DNA from: Prochlorococcus sp. AG-388-E21
Lineage (GTDB): Bacteria; Cyanobacteriota; Cyanobacteriia; PCC-6307; Cyanobiaceae
NCBI GenBank assembly: GCA_003279855.1
Contig: QCGO01000001.1
Coordinates: 474,223 to 538,222 of the forward strand
Reading direction: 5' to 3'
DNA length: 64,000 bases
The notes beneath the pieces are model-generated. The model saw only the letters and a program-made list of their open reading frames with translations, made no database searches and had not been told where the DNA came from. Each line of letters opens with the position of its first letter. Positions within the stretch are counted from its first letter, which is position 1. Shown in pieces: positions 1 to 9,753 of this stretch. Made by a program: the position numbers and the translations under genes.

Positions 1-828
1 AAAGAATTAAATTCCAATTCTAATATAGAAAATAATTCTGATTTTATTACTGTAATAGACGCAGTTGCAGCATTAGGTCAACTTTCTCCAGCTGGGGAGA
101 TTAGACAATTAGCAGCGCCAATCTCTCAATTTGGATCATCTCCTCGTTTGTCTGAACTACTTGTGAAGGAGGGTGATTTTGTAAAGAAAGGTTCAGTTTT
201 AGCCATTTTTGAAAATAGAAAGAAATTAGTTGCAGATCTTGAAAAAAAGAATAAACTTATCAAAACTAATATTTTAGAGATTTCATTAAAAGAAGATCAA
301 ATTAAAAGATATGAATTAGCCGTTAAAAATTCAGCATATTCATTGGTACAACTTTCTCAGAGAAAAGATGAATTGTTAAAATTACAAAAACAAAAAATAA
401 TTAATGTTGGGGATAAAAAAGACATTGAGATAGATCTTTTTAACTCTCAACTTAGAAGCCCAATTGATGGCTACATACTCAATGTTAATACAAGAGTTGG
501 AGAAAGATCTAAAAACGAAGGGATACTTGATATTGGCTCAAGTCAGAATATGGAGGCTCTCATAGAAGTCTATGAATCTGATATAAATAGAGTATTTATT
601 TCGCAAAATGTTGAATTAAGTAGTGAAAATGGAGGCTTTAAAAAAATTCTTAAAGGTGAAGTAATAAGAATAAGCCCACAAGTAAAACAAAGAAAGGTCT
701 TATCCACAGACCCTACAGGTGATGCGGATGCTCGTATTGTTGAAGTTCTTGTAAAACTAAATCCGGAATCTATAAAATTAGTTGAAAATTATACTGGTAT
801 GAAAGTCATTGCAAAATTCCTCCCTTGA
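1..828 (+). CDS. DevB/HlyD-like membrane fusion protein of ABC exporter (5' truncated by window)
   Basis: Frame is open from base 1; HlyD-like biotinyl-lipoyl half motif, coiled coil and SPIDGYI motif; followed by DevC- and DevA-like genes. Confidence 0.85.
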   Translation, partial: KELNSNSNIENNSDFITVIDAVAALGQLSPAGEIRQLAAPISQFGSSPRLSELLVKEGDFVKKGSVLAIFENRKKLVADLEKKNKLIKTNILEISLKEDQIKRYELAVKNSAYSLVQLSQRKDELLKLQKQKIINVGDKKDIEIDLFNSQLRSPIDGYILNVNTRVGERSKNEGILDIGSSQNMEALIEVYESDINRVFISQNVELSSENGGFKKILKGEVIRISPQVKQRKVLSTDPTGDADARIVEVLVKLNPESIKLVENYTGMKVIAKFLP

Positions 829-2000
829 TGAATTTTTCTTTCATAAAATTTAGAAAAATTCCTTTAGCTTGGTTGTTACTAACAAGACAGCCACTCAGAT
901 TAATAGTCGCTATTGCTGGAATTAGCTTCGCGGGGATATTAATGTTTATGCAATTAGGCTTTCGAGATGGATTATTTGATACAAGTGTAACTATTCATAA
1001 ACTTTTGGATGCTGATCTTGTGTTGATAAGTCCAAGATCAAAAAGTTCTATAAGTATGAGTGGGTTTCCAAAAAGAAGACTAATTCAAACTTTAGCTTTA
1101 GAAGACGTAGAAAAAACTGCCCCTGTTAACTTAACTTATCTTCTCTGGAGGAACCCAGAAAATCTAAAAACAAGATCTATTTTAACCTTAGGATTTAATC
1201 CTTCAGATTCTCTTTTACTAGATGATGGATTTTCAAGAAAGGCTGATAAACTTAAAAATCCAGGAAGAGTTCTTTTTGATAAACTTTCAAGGCCAGAATT
1301 TGGGCCCATAGAAGATTGGTTTCTTTCGGATAAGAAAGTAGAAACCGAAGTTGCTGGTAAAAGAGTATTAGTTGAAGGCCTTGTTGAGTTAGGTCCCTCT
1401 TTTGGAGCAGATGGAAACCTCATAACAAGTAGAGAAACATATCTAAGGCTTTTCCCTGCAAATCCAAAAGGAAGTATTGAAATTGGTTTAGTGAAACTGC
1501 GAAGTGGTTCAAATCCTATTATGGTAACTGAAATTTTAAATAAGTCTTTACCGAATGATGTTCGTGTTTTAACAAAAGATCAATTTATAGAATTTGAAAA
1601 AGATTATTGGAAAAACAGTACCGCAATTGGCTTTATATTCAGTTTAGGAGCTTTGATGGGCTTTGTAGTTGGTTGCGTTGTTGTATACCAAATTCTTTAT
1701 AGCGATGTTACTGATCATCTCCCTGAATATGCAACCTTGTTGGCTATGGGTTATAGACTAAAGTCTTTGTTTTTTGTTGTAGCTAGAGAAGGCTTTTTAT
1801 TAGCATTATTTGGCTATTTGCCTGCTTATTTTTCTGGACAAATACTTTATTCAATTGTCAGAAATTCTACAAAATTGCCTATAGTAATGGATGCTAATAA
1901 AACAGTTTTAATTTTTATTTTGATCTTGGTTATGTGTATGGGTTCTGCTGGAATTGCTATGCGTAAATTAGTTGATGCAGATCCTGCTGAAATATTTTAA
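828..2000 (+). CDS. DevC-like ABC exporter permease
   Basis: FtsX/MacB-type permease with multiple TM segments; ATG overlaps the upstream TGA. Confidence 0.88.
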   Translation: MNFSFIKFRKIPLAWLLLTRQPLRLIVAIAGISFAGILMFMQLGFRDGLFDTSVTIHKLLDADLVLISPRSKSSISMSGFPKRRLIQTLALEDVEKTAPVNLTYLLWRNPENLKTRSILTLGFNPSDSLLLDDGFSRKADKLKNPGRVLFDKLSRPEFGPIEDWFLSDKKVETEVAGKRVLVEGLVELGPSFGADGNLITSRETYLRLFPANPKGSIEIGLVKLRSGSNPIMVTEILNKSLPNDVRVLTKDQFIEFEKDYWKNSTAIGFIFSLGALMGFVVGCVVVYQILYSDVTDHLPEYATLLAMGYRLKSLFFVVAREGFLLALFGYLPAYFSGQILYSIVRNSTKLPIVMDANKTVLIFILILVMCMGSAGIAMRKLVDADPAEIF

Positions 2001-2014
2001 CTAGAATTATTTTT

Positions 2015-2737
2015 ATGCCTAAAGCCATTAATAAAAAAATTAAAAATTCAAAAACTGTTTCTATAAATAATTTGAGTCATTTTTATGGTATTAATGAAAA
2101 TAAGAAACAAGTACTTAATAATGTAAATTTCTTTATTGAGAAAGGAGAGTTAGTTCTTTTAAAAGGACCCTCTGGATGTGGCAAGACAACTCTTCTAACT
2201 TTAATTGGTGCATTGAGAACATGCCAAAGTGGAGATTTAACGGTTTTAAATAATCAATTAAATGGGGCTTCAAGAAAAACTAGACAAAAACTTAGAAGAA
2301 ATATAGGGATGATTTTTCAGGGACATAATTTACTTAGATGTTTAACAGCAGAACAAAATGTTCAGATGGGGGCAGATTTAATTACAAATTTAACGTACTT
2401 GCAAAGAAGAGAAGTAGCAAGGAAGTGGTTATCTGCTGTCGGTTTAGAGGATCATCATAAAAAGCTGCCAAATGGGTTGTCAGGAGGCCAGAAACAAAGG
2501 GTTGCAATTGCAAGGGCATTATCCGCGAATCCCAAACTTTTGCTTGCGGATGAACCTACTTCAGCTTTGGACAGTGTCACTGGAAGGGAAATAGTTTCAC
2601 TTTTACGGAAATTAGCAAAAGAGCAGAATTGTTCTGTCCTTATGGTTACTCATGATCCAAGGATTTCAGATATGGCGGATAGGATATTAAACATGGAAGA
2701 TGGTAAGATATTTAATGCACTTAGTGAGCTAAGATAG
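2015..2737 (+). CDS. DevA-like ABC exporter ATP-binding protein
   Basis: Walker A GPSGCGKTT, signature LSGGQKQR, Walker B LLLADEPTS. Confidence 0.92.
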   Translation: MPKAINKKIKNSKTVSINNLSHFYGINENKKQVLNNVNFFIEKGELVLLKGPSGCGKTTLLTLIGALRTCQSGDLTVLNNQLNGASRKTRQKLRRNIGMIFQGHNLLRCLTAEQNVQMGADLITNLTYLQRREVARKWLSAVGLEDHHKKLPNGLSGGQKQRVAIARALSANPKLLLADEPTSALDSVTGREIVSLLRKLAKEQNCSVLMVTHDPRISDMADRILNMEDGKIFNALSELR

Positions 2738-2759
2738 TTAAAAGTAAAAAAGATTTTTT

Positions 2760-2909
2760 ATGTCAAAGAGAAGAAATTTAAAAAAAGAAAAGCAAGACCG
2801 TAATCGTGCATATGCTAGAAAATTCAAAAAAAGAAAGCTTAGATCTGATGGTAGACCAGAAGGAAATAACGTAACTGGAACAGCTAATAATGGCGGAGCG
2901 GCTGATTAG
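2760..2909 (+). CDS. small basic conserved hypothetical protein (49 aa)
   Basis: My reading: MSKRRNLKKEKQDRNRAYARKFKKRKLRSDGRPEGNNVTGTANNGGAAD*; below the ORF-track cutoff. Confidence 0.65.
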   Translation: MSKRRNLKKEKQDRNRAYARKFKKRKLRSDGRPEGNNVTGTANNGGAAD

Positions 2910-2961
2910 TAAAAATTTGGATTTTTTATATTTTTAAATTACTTATATTAATAAATAATAT

Positions 2962-3879
2962 ATGGTTATGAATGTAAGCATCGTTATTCCAACTTATAAC
3001 AGAAAACCAATATTGGAAAAATGTCTAAAGGCTCTTGAGAATCAGAACTTAAACGAGAATATCAGTAATTATGAAGTAATAGTTGTTGATGATGGCTCTA
3101 CGGATGGCACAACTTCATGGATAAAAGATAATAATGAATTTCTCTCTCATGTTGTCTTATTTGAACAAGAACATGGCGGACCTGCTTTAGGAAGAAACCT
3201 AGGTGTAATGAAATCTAAATATGAAATTATCATTTTCATCGATAGTGATCTTATTGTTTTGGAAGACTTTATAGTCTGTCATGTAAATAAACTATTATTC
3301 TCTTGGAATAAAAATAATAAAAAATGCTTTACTTATGGTTCAGTTATAAATACTTCTAATTTCTTGAATCCAGAAAGTGAAAGATATAAATTAACTGATT
3401 TTTCCTTTGCATACTTTGCTACTGGAAATGTTGCTATTTCAAAAGAATTACTTTTAAGCGTTGGATTATTTGATAAATCTTTTAGCCTTTATGGGTGGGA
3501 AGATCTAGAGTTGGGAGAGAGATTAAAAAAAATAGGGACAACATTAATTAAATGTCCAGAAGCTGTTGGATTTCATTGGCACCCTCCTTTTAATTGTGGA
3601 CAAATTGAATCATTAATATCTCAAGAAAAAGAGAGAGCAAGGATGGCTTTAATATTTTACAAAAAACACTCAAATTTGAGAGTTAGATTTATGATTCAAT
3701 TAACTCCTATTCATATTTTGCTTTGGCAAATAATTTGTCTAGGGGGATTGATAAGTATTAAAAGATTATTCCCGTTATTAAAATTTCTAGTTGATTCAGG
3801 TAGAAATAGAACTGCATTAGAGATTGTTAGAATCCCCCTTAATTTAATTTATGTAAAAGAACTTAGAAGATTAATTTAA
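2962..3879 (+). CDS. family 2 glycosyltransferase
   Basis: VSIVIPTYNRKPILEKCL, VVDDGSTDGT, IDSD motifs. Confidence 0.9.
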   Translation: MVMNVSIVIPTYNRKPILEKCLKALENQNLNENISNYEVIVVDDGSTDGTTSWIKDNNEFLSHVVLFEQEHGGPALGRNLGVMKSKYEIIIFIDSDLIVLEDFIVCHVNKLLFSWNKNNKKCFTYGSVINTSNFLNPESERYKLTDFSFAYFATGNVAISKELLLSVGLFDKSFSLYGWEDLELGERLKKIGTTLIKCPEAVGFHWHPPFNCGQIESLISQEKERARMALIFYKKHSNLRVRFMIQLTPIHILLWQIICLGGLISIKRLFPLLKFLVDSGRNRTALEIVRIPLNLIYVKELRRLI

Positions 3880-3931
3880 ATTTTAAAGATTAATCTTAAA
3901 AGAAATTCTTTTAGGATTTCTGATTATTTGC

Positions 3932-4030
3932 TACAATATTAAAAACTAAAACCACACATCTGACTGTTTCGGGTGATTTAAATATTTAAATTTCCCGTCG
4001 GATGGAGGCTAACCCGAAACTTATTTAAAC
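3932..4030 (+). promoter_or_regulatory. rpsB promoter (-10-like TACAAT 3932-3937) and structured 5' leader
   Basis: TGcTACAAT extended -10; perfect 9-bp arms GTTTCGGGT (3966-3974) / ACCCGAAAC (4012-4020); internal palindrome ATTTAAATATTTAAAT. Confidence 0.6.
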
Positions 4031-4735
4031 ATGGCTGTTGTATCACTATCTGAAATGATGGAAGCTGGTGCCCATTTTGGGCATCAAACTAGACGTTGGA
4101 ATCCCAAAATGTCTAAATATATATATTGTGCGAGAAATGGGGTTCATATCATTGATCTTGTTAAGACTGCTCTATGTATGAATAATGCTTATAAGTGGAC
4201 AAGGAATGCTGCAAAAAGTGGAAAAAGATTTCTTTTTGTAGGTACGAAGAAGCAAGCATCAGATGTTGTTGCTCAAGAAGCTGTTAGATGTGGTGCTGCT
4301 TATGTGAATCAGAGATGGTTAGGGGGTATGCTTACTAACTGGACTACTATGAAAGCAAGGATAGAAAGATTGAAAGATCTTGAGAGAATGGAAAGTAGTG
4401 GGGCTATCGCTATGCGACCTAAAAAAGAAGCGGCTGTTTTGAGGCGAGAACTAGAACGATTGCAGAAGTATTTAGGAGGTCTTAAAGGTATGAGAAGATT
4501 ACCTGATGTAGTTGTTCTTGTAGATCAAAGAAGAGAATCTAATGCTGTTCTCGAAGCTAGGAAATTAGATATTTCTTTAGTTTCAATGTTAGATACTAAC
4601 TGTGATCCTGATTTGTGTGAAGTACCTATTCCATGTAATGATGATGCTGTAAGGTCTGTTCAACTTATTTTAGGACGACTTGCAGATGCAATTAATGAGG
4701 GAAGAAAAGGTTCTAACGATCAAAGAAAAAATTAA
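4031..4735 (+). CDS. rpsB: 30S ribosomal protein S2
   Basis: [44 protein letters not shown]. Confidence 0.98.
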   Translation: MAVVSLSEMMEAGAHFGHQTRRWNPKMSKYIYCARNGVHIIDLVKTALCMNNAYKWTRNAAKSGKRFLFVGTKKQASDVVAQEAVRCGAAYVNQRWLGGMLTNWTTMKARIERLKDLERMESSGAIAMRPKKEAAVLRRELERLQKYLGGLKGMRRLPDVVVLVDQRRESNAVLEARKLDISLVSMLDTNCDPDLCEVPIPCNDDAVRSVQLILGRLADAINEGRKGSNDQRKN

Positions 4736-4780
4736 TTTATTTTCAAACTTTAATAAAAACAAAAAACATTATCTTTTTAA

Positions 4781-5437
4781 ATGGGAAACATTACAGCAAA
4801 ACTAGTTAAGGATCTTAGAGATAAGACTGGAGCAGGAATGATGGATTGCAAAAAGGCTTTAAACGAGACAGATGGAAATGTTGAAAAAGCCTTAGAATGG
4901 TTAAGGAAGAAAGGAATAGCAAGTGCGGAGAAGAAATCTGGAAGAGTGGCTGCTGAAGGTTCTATTGGGAGCTATATACATACGGGTTCAAGGGTGGGTG
5001 TTCTTTTAGAACTAAATTGTGAAACTGATTTTGTTGCTAGAGGAGATATATTTCAATCTCTTTTAAAAGACGTATCTATGCAAGTTGCTGCATGTCCAAA
5101 TGTAGAGTACGTATCTGTTGATGAAATACCTAAAGATATAGTCGAAAAAGAAAAACAAATAGAAATGGGCAGAGATGATTTGTCTGGCAAACCAGAAAAT
5201 ATTAAAGAAAAAATTGTTGAGGGAAGAATAGCTAAAAGACTAAAGGAGTTAGTATTGCTTTCTCAACCTTACATAAAAGATAGTGCAATAACAGTTGAGG
5301 ACCTTGTAAAACAAGCGGCAGCTAAAATTGGTGAAAATATCAAAGTTAGACGTTTTACTAGATATACATTAGGAGAGGGTATTGAAAAAAATGAGATGGA
5401 CTTTGCTGATGAAGTCGCATCTTTAAAGTCAAACTAA
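4781..5437 (+). CDS. tsf: elongation factor Ts
   Basis: [30 protein letters not shown]; downstream of rpsB. Confidence 0.98.
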   Translation: MGNITAKLVKDLRDKTGAGMMDCKKALNETDGNVEKALEWLRKKGIASAEKKSGRVAAEGSIGSYIHTGSRVGVLLELNCETDFVARGDIFQSLLKDVSMQVAACPNVEYVSVDEIPKDIVEKEKQIEMGRDDLSGKPENIKEKIVEGRIAKRLKELVLLSQPYIKDSAITVEDLVKQAAAKIGENIKVRRFTRYTLGEGIEKNEMDFADEVASLKSN

Positions 5438-5442
5438 AACAC

Positions 5443-6516
5443 TTGAGCAATAGTATCAAAGGTAGAAATTCAAAAGAAGTAACAATTCAGCTCGAGAGGG
5501 CTGAAATCCAAAAAAATATAATAATAAAAAATATTTATAAAGAATATGAGGCTTATTTTAACATCGTAAGAAAATCTATACTTACCTCCGCTAAAAAAGG
5601 TATAACTGGCATTTATTCTAATTTTTATATTAGTGACAAAGCATTACATTCAAAAGAACTAAAAACATTCTTAAATAAAAATATTAGTCTGCTTATCAAT
5701 TCAAAACTTCCCTTCATAACTATTGAACAACTTAAGTTAGGTGATATTGGTGATCCTATAAAAGAGTTAGTAAATGTAAAGGCTTTAAATGAATTGGCAA
5801 AACCAAAAAAAAATCAAACAGTAAATATTGATTATGAGAATGATTTAATTGCTAACGAATCAATAGAATTTCATTGCGATAATAATTTATATACATATGA
5901 ATATTATGAAACTTTAAATGAAGATGAAATTTACTCTTTAAATTTAGATGAAAGTAGTTACTTTAATTCTTCTTCTAAAGAAATAAGTATTGAAAAGATT
6001 GAAGATGGGAAACATATAGTTAATGATGTTCTTGAATTAATAGAAGAAACAATTGATAATAAATTGAATGATTATAAAAAAATAAATGATCAAGAATCTG
6101 ATGTTTTTATCTCAAGTGATAATTTAAATATTTTTGAATTTATTGATAAATCATTTAGCAATTTTTTATTTAATCTTTCATATAAGATTAATTTAGAATT
6201 ATTTAAAATAAAGTTAATAAAAAAATTTATATCGAAGGAAACTTTCAAATGTTTATCAAACAATAATTCTATAATTAAACATCCATATCCTTTTGTTATT
6301 AGATATGATTTGTATACAGATAAGTTATCTCCAATTAATAATAAGTCTTATGATATTTATTTATTTAATATAACTAATGTTGAATTAGAATTTTGTAACT
6401 TAGATCTTTCAATCTGCAGAAATAATATAAATGATTTAAAAAGTAGGTTTAAATTATTAAATAAAAAGCAAAGATATTGGAAAAATAAGGAACTTATCTC
6501 AAATAGTTCAAAGTAA
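5443..6516 (+). CDS. conserved hypothetical protein
   Basis: Long ORF (TTG start) between tsf and recG; no recognised domain. Confidence 0.8.
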   Translation: MSNSIKGRNSKEVTIQLERAEIQKNIIIKNIYKEYEAYFNIVRKSILTSAKKGITGIYSNFYISDKALHSKELKTFLNKNISLLINSKLPFITIEQLKLGDIGDPIKELVNVKALNELAKPKKNQTVNIDYENDLIANESIEFHCDNNLYTYEYYETLNEDEIYSLNLDESSYFNSSSKEISIEKIEDGKHIVNDVLELIEETIDNKLNDYKKINDQESDVFISSDNLNIFEFIDKSFSNFLFNLSYKINLELFKIKLIKKFISKETFKCLSNNNSIIKHPYPFVIRYDLYTDKLSPINNKSYDIYLFNITNVELEFCNLDLSICRNNINDLKSRFKLLNKKQRYWKNKELISNSSK

Positions 6517-6545
6517 TTTAAATTTAAATTTATCTTGTTGATAAA

Positions 6546-9002
6546 GTGACTAATAATGAAGAATATATTAACTTAATTAAGGATTGGATTAGACCCCTTC
6601 AAAAGGCTCTTACGCTTGAATCAGAAAATAAATTTACTAATCTACTAGGTAAAAAACAACATTTTAATGATTATTTAAATAAGTCATTAAGTAATCTAGA
6701 TAATTTGAAATTAACTAAAGAATTTATTAAATTATTTGGTGAATTCTCAATTAAATATTCTGAATATAATGATTTAGACGTCAATCAAAGAAAAAGATTA
6801 GTAATTGATACTAGAAAAGGTCTACTAAAATTAGGTAAATCTATTGATTTAAATTATTCTAATAAAAATATAAATAGTTATTACTCAAAAGTCATAGATT
6901 CTAATCTATCCTTAAACTCAGATATTGGGTTAATAAAAAGTATAGGCAAGATTAATAAAAATAAGCTAAATGAATTAGGTATATACGTTATAAAAGATAT
7001 AATTAATTATTTTCCACGAACTTATTTAGATTATACAAATAGAGTTAAAATAATTAATTTAAAACCTGATAATCTATATACCTGTATTGCAACTATAAAA
7101 AAGTTTTACATTTATAAGAGTCCAAATAATAGTAATTTATCAATAATGAATATAGTGATATTTGATGAGACCTCCTCAATAAAAGTCACGAAATTTTTTT
7201 TAGGCAAGAGATTTAGATCTTATTCTTTTTTTTCTTCTCAGAAATCCCTATATATTCCAGGTATTAAATTAGCGATATCTGGTAAGGTCAAATTATCTGA
7301 GTATGGTAAAAATTTTGTAGACCCGCAGATAGAAATTTTAAATACAAATGAGGAATCTTTTAATTTCTCTGGAAAAATTATGCCTTTATATTCGCTATCA
7401 GAATCATTTTCAAATTTAAGTTTTATAAAATTAGTTAGAAAAGTAATTATTTATTCAAAACAATATCCAGATCTACTTAATCAAAAACAAATTAACTCCT
7501 TATCTTTATTTTCAAAAAGTGAATCTTTAATAAATATTCATTTACCTAAAAATCAGAATGCTCTGATTGAGTCAAAAAAACGATTGGTATTCGATGAACT
7601 GTTTTTATTGCAATTGAAGTTTTTATTAAGAAAAAGGAAGAATAATAAAAAATTAACTATTCAAAAATCTATTAAAAAGAATTTTTTACTTAAAGATTTT
7701 TTAAATAAGGTTCCTTTTCAATTAACAAAATCACAGAAAAAAGTACTCGATGAAATTAAATATGATTTATCAGATTCAACACCTATGTCGAGACTGCTAC
7801 AAGGAGATGTTGGCAGTGGTAAAACTATTATTGCAATCGCTTCTCTTTTAATTGAACTTGAAAAAGATCAACAAGGTGCATTAATGGTTCCAACTGAGGT
7901 ACTTGCCTCACAGCACTATAAAAATTTAATACAATTATTGAACCCACTTTTAGTTTCTGTAGAACTTCTTACAGGTAATACCACACAGAAAAAGAGAAAA
8001 GAAATACTTACAAACTTAAAAAATGGAATGGTAGATATTCTCGTAGGTACTCATGCATTATTTGAAGATAAAGTTGTTTTTAATTCATTAGGGATGGTAG
8101 TCATAGATGAGCAGCATAGGTTTGGTGTTACACAAAGAAATCGATTACTTAACAAAGGAGTTAACACTAATTTACTATCAATGACAGCAACTCCGATACC
8201 TAGGACTCTCGCTTTATCACTATATGGTGATTTAGATATTAGTCAGATTACAGAACTCCCCCCAGGGAGAGTTCCAATAACCACCAAAATTATTTCAGAA
8301 GAAGAGTTAAATAAACTATTTAAATGTGTTGAGTATGAGATAGATAATGGGAAGCAAGCTTATGTGATTTTGCCATTAATTGAAGATTCTGAAAAAATGA
8401 ATTTAAGTTCTGCAAAAATGATTTTTAAATATTTATCAGAGGAAATTTTTTTAAAAAATAAGGTTGGATTATTACATGGAAAATTAAATTCTGAAGAGAA
8501 GAATAATGTCATTAATTCATTTGTAAATAATGAAACAAATATATTGGTTTCTACTACAGTTATTGAGGTAGGAATTGATGTACCTAATGCTTCAATTATG
8601 ATTATTTATAATTCAGAAAGATTTGGCTTGTCTCAATTACACCAGTTACGAGGGAGAGTTGGGAGAGGATCCCATAAATCATTTTGTTACTTAGTAACTT
8701 CTGACAAAAATGGATTAGAAAATAAAAGGCTAAGTGTTTTAGAAAAATCTAATGATGGTTTTTATATCGCAGAAAAAGACTTGGAACTTAGAGGTCCCGG
8801 TCAACTCTTGGGATATAAACAGTCGGGATTACCCGATTTTGTTTTAGATAATTTACCAAATAATAAAGTTTTAATTGAAAAGGCTAGAGAAGAGGCTCAG
8901 AGGGTAATAAATGAAGATCCTGACTTAAGAAAAAATATTTTATTAAAAGATTTGCTAATCGACAATTCTGACAATAAATTTATTCATGACTTCTTAAATT
9001 AA
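6546..9002 (+). CDS. recG: ATP-dependent DNA helicase RecG
   Basis: GDVGSGKT, DEQHRFGV, SMTATPIPRTLAL, QLRGRVGRG; GTG start. Confidence 0.97.
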   Translation: MTNNEEYINLIKDWIRPLQKALTLESENKFTNLLGKKQHFNDYLNKSLSNLDNLKLTKEFIKLFGEFSIKYSEYNDLDVNQRKRLVIDTRKGLLKLGKSIDLNYSNKNINSYYSKVIDSNLSLNSDIGLIKSIGKINKNKLNELGIYVIKDIINYFPRTYLDYTNRVKIINLKPDNLYTCIATIKKFYIYKSPNNSNLSIMNIVIFDETSSIKVTKFFLGKRFRSYSFFSSQKSLYIPGIKLAISGKVKLSEYGKNFVDPQIEILNTNEESFNFSGKIMPLYSLSESFSNLSFIKLVRKVIIYSKQYPDLLNQKQINSLSLFSKSESLINIHLPKNQNALIESKKRLVFDELFLLQLKFLLRKRKNNKKLTIQKSIKKNFLLKDFLNKVPFQLTKSQKKVLDEIKYDLSDSTPMSRLLQGDVGSGKTIIAIASLLIELEKDQQGALMVPTEVLASQHYKNLIQLLNPLLVSVELLTGNTTQKKRKEILTNLKNGMVDILVGTHALFEDKVVFNSLGMVVIDEQHRFGVTQRNRLLNKGVNTNLLSMTATPIPRTLALSLYGDLDISQITELPPGRVPITTKIISEEELNKLFKCVEYEIDNGKQAYVILPLIEDSEKMNLSSAKMIFKYLSEEIFLKNKVGLLHGKLNSEEKNNVINSFVNNETNILVSTTVIEVGIDVPNASIMIIYNSERFGLSQLHQLRGRVGRGSHKSFCYLVTSDKNGLENKRLSVLEKSNDGFYIAEKDLELRGPGQLLGYKQSGLPDFVLDNLPNNKVLIEKAREEAQRVINEDPDLRKNILLKDLLIDNSDNKFIHDFLN

Positions 9003-9060
9003 AACTTTTAATTGTCAATTTTTAAATATATGCAAATATAAAATCAATAGGTAAAGTTCA

Positions 9061-9753
9061 TTGAAAATTTGGAATGAGATCCCAATTGTGGAGAATAAAG
9101 ATAAATTAATTGCAATACCAAGTTGTTTTAAATTTCTTAGTCCTCATCCTTATTATGATCTAGGTGCTCCTTATAAGGAAAAAAAGTCCATTTGGAAATT
9201 AAGAGAAGAAGTTGTAAAGAGATTAATAAAAGTAAATGACTTTTTAAAATTAAAAAATAATTGTTTATCCCTTTTGATTTATGACAGTTGGCGACCTATC
9301 GAAGTTCAAAAATTTATGTTCAATAGAGCTTTTATTTTGGAATGTAAAAGGCTAGATATTGAAGCTTCTGAAAAAGATATGGATCTATATCCAATAGTAA
9401 AAAAAAATGTTGAGAAATTTTGGGCATATCCTTCGCTCGATGACAGATGTCCACCACCACATTCAACTGGAGGTGCTTTAGATATCACTTTGGCCGATAA
9501 GTATGGAAATATTATTGATATGGGAAGTAATATTGATCAGATGGATGATAAATCAAAACCAGATTTTTATAATAATATTGATAATGAAGATTCAATTATC
9601 TGGAATGATAGAAGAAAGTTACTAAAAGAAATTATGATTAAATTTGAATTTGTTCAGCATCCAAATGAGTGGTGGCATTTTAGTTATGGAGATCAACTAT
9701 GGGCTTGGAAGAATAAAAAGCCTAATGCTTTGTATGGGAAATATGATATTTAA
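9061..9753 (+). CDS. D-alanyl-D-alanine dipeptidase (VanX/DdpX family)
   Basis: HSTGGALDITL and NEWWHFSYGD zinc/catalytic motifs; TTG start. Confidence 0.88.
   Translation: MKIWNEIPIVENKDKLIAIPSCFKFLSPHPYYDLGAPYKEKKSIWKLREEVVKRLIKVNDFLKLKNNCLSLLIYDSWRPIEVQKFMFNRAFILECKRLDIEASEKDMDLYPIVKKNVEKFWAYPSLDDRCPPPHSTGGALDITLADKYGNIIDMGSNIDQMDDKSKPDFYNNIDNEDSIIWNDRRKLLKEIMIKFEFVQHPNEWWHFSYGDQLWAWKNKKPNALYGKYDI

Noticed and set aside
1136-1423. 95-aa minus ORF
   Set aside because: Shadow ORF inside devC-like gene
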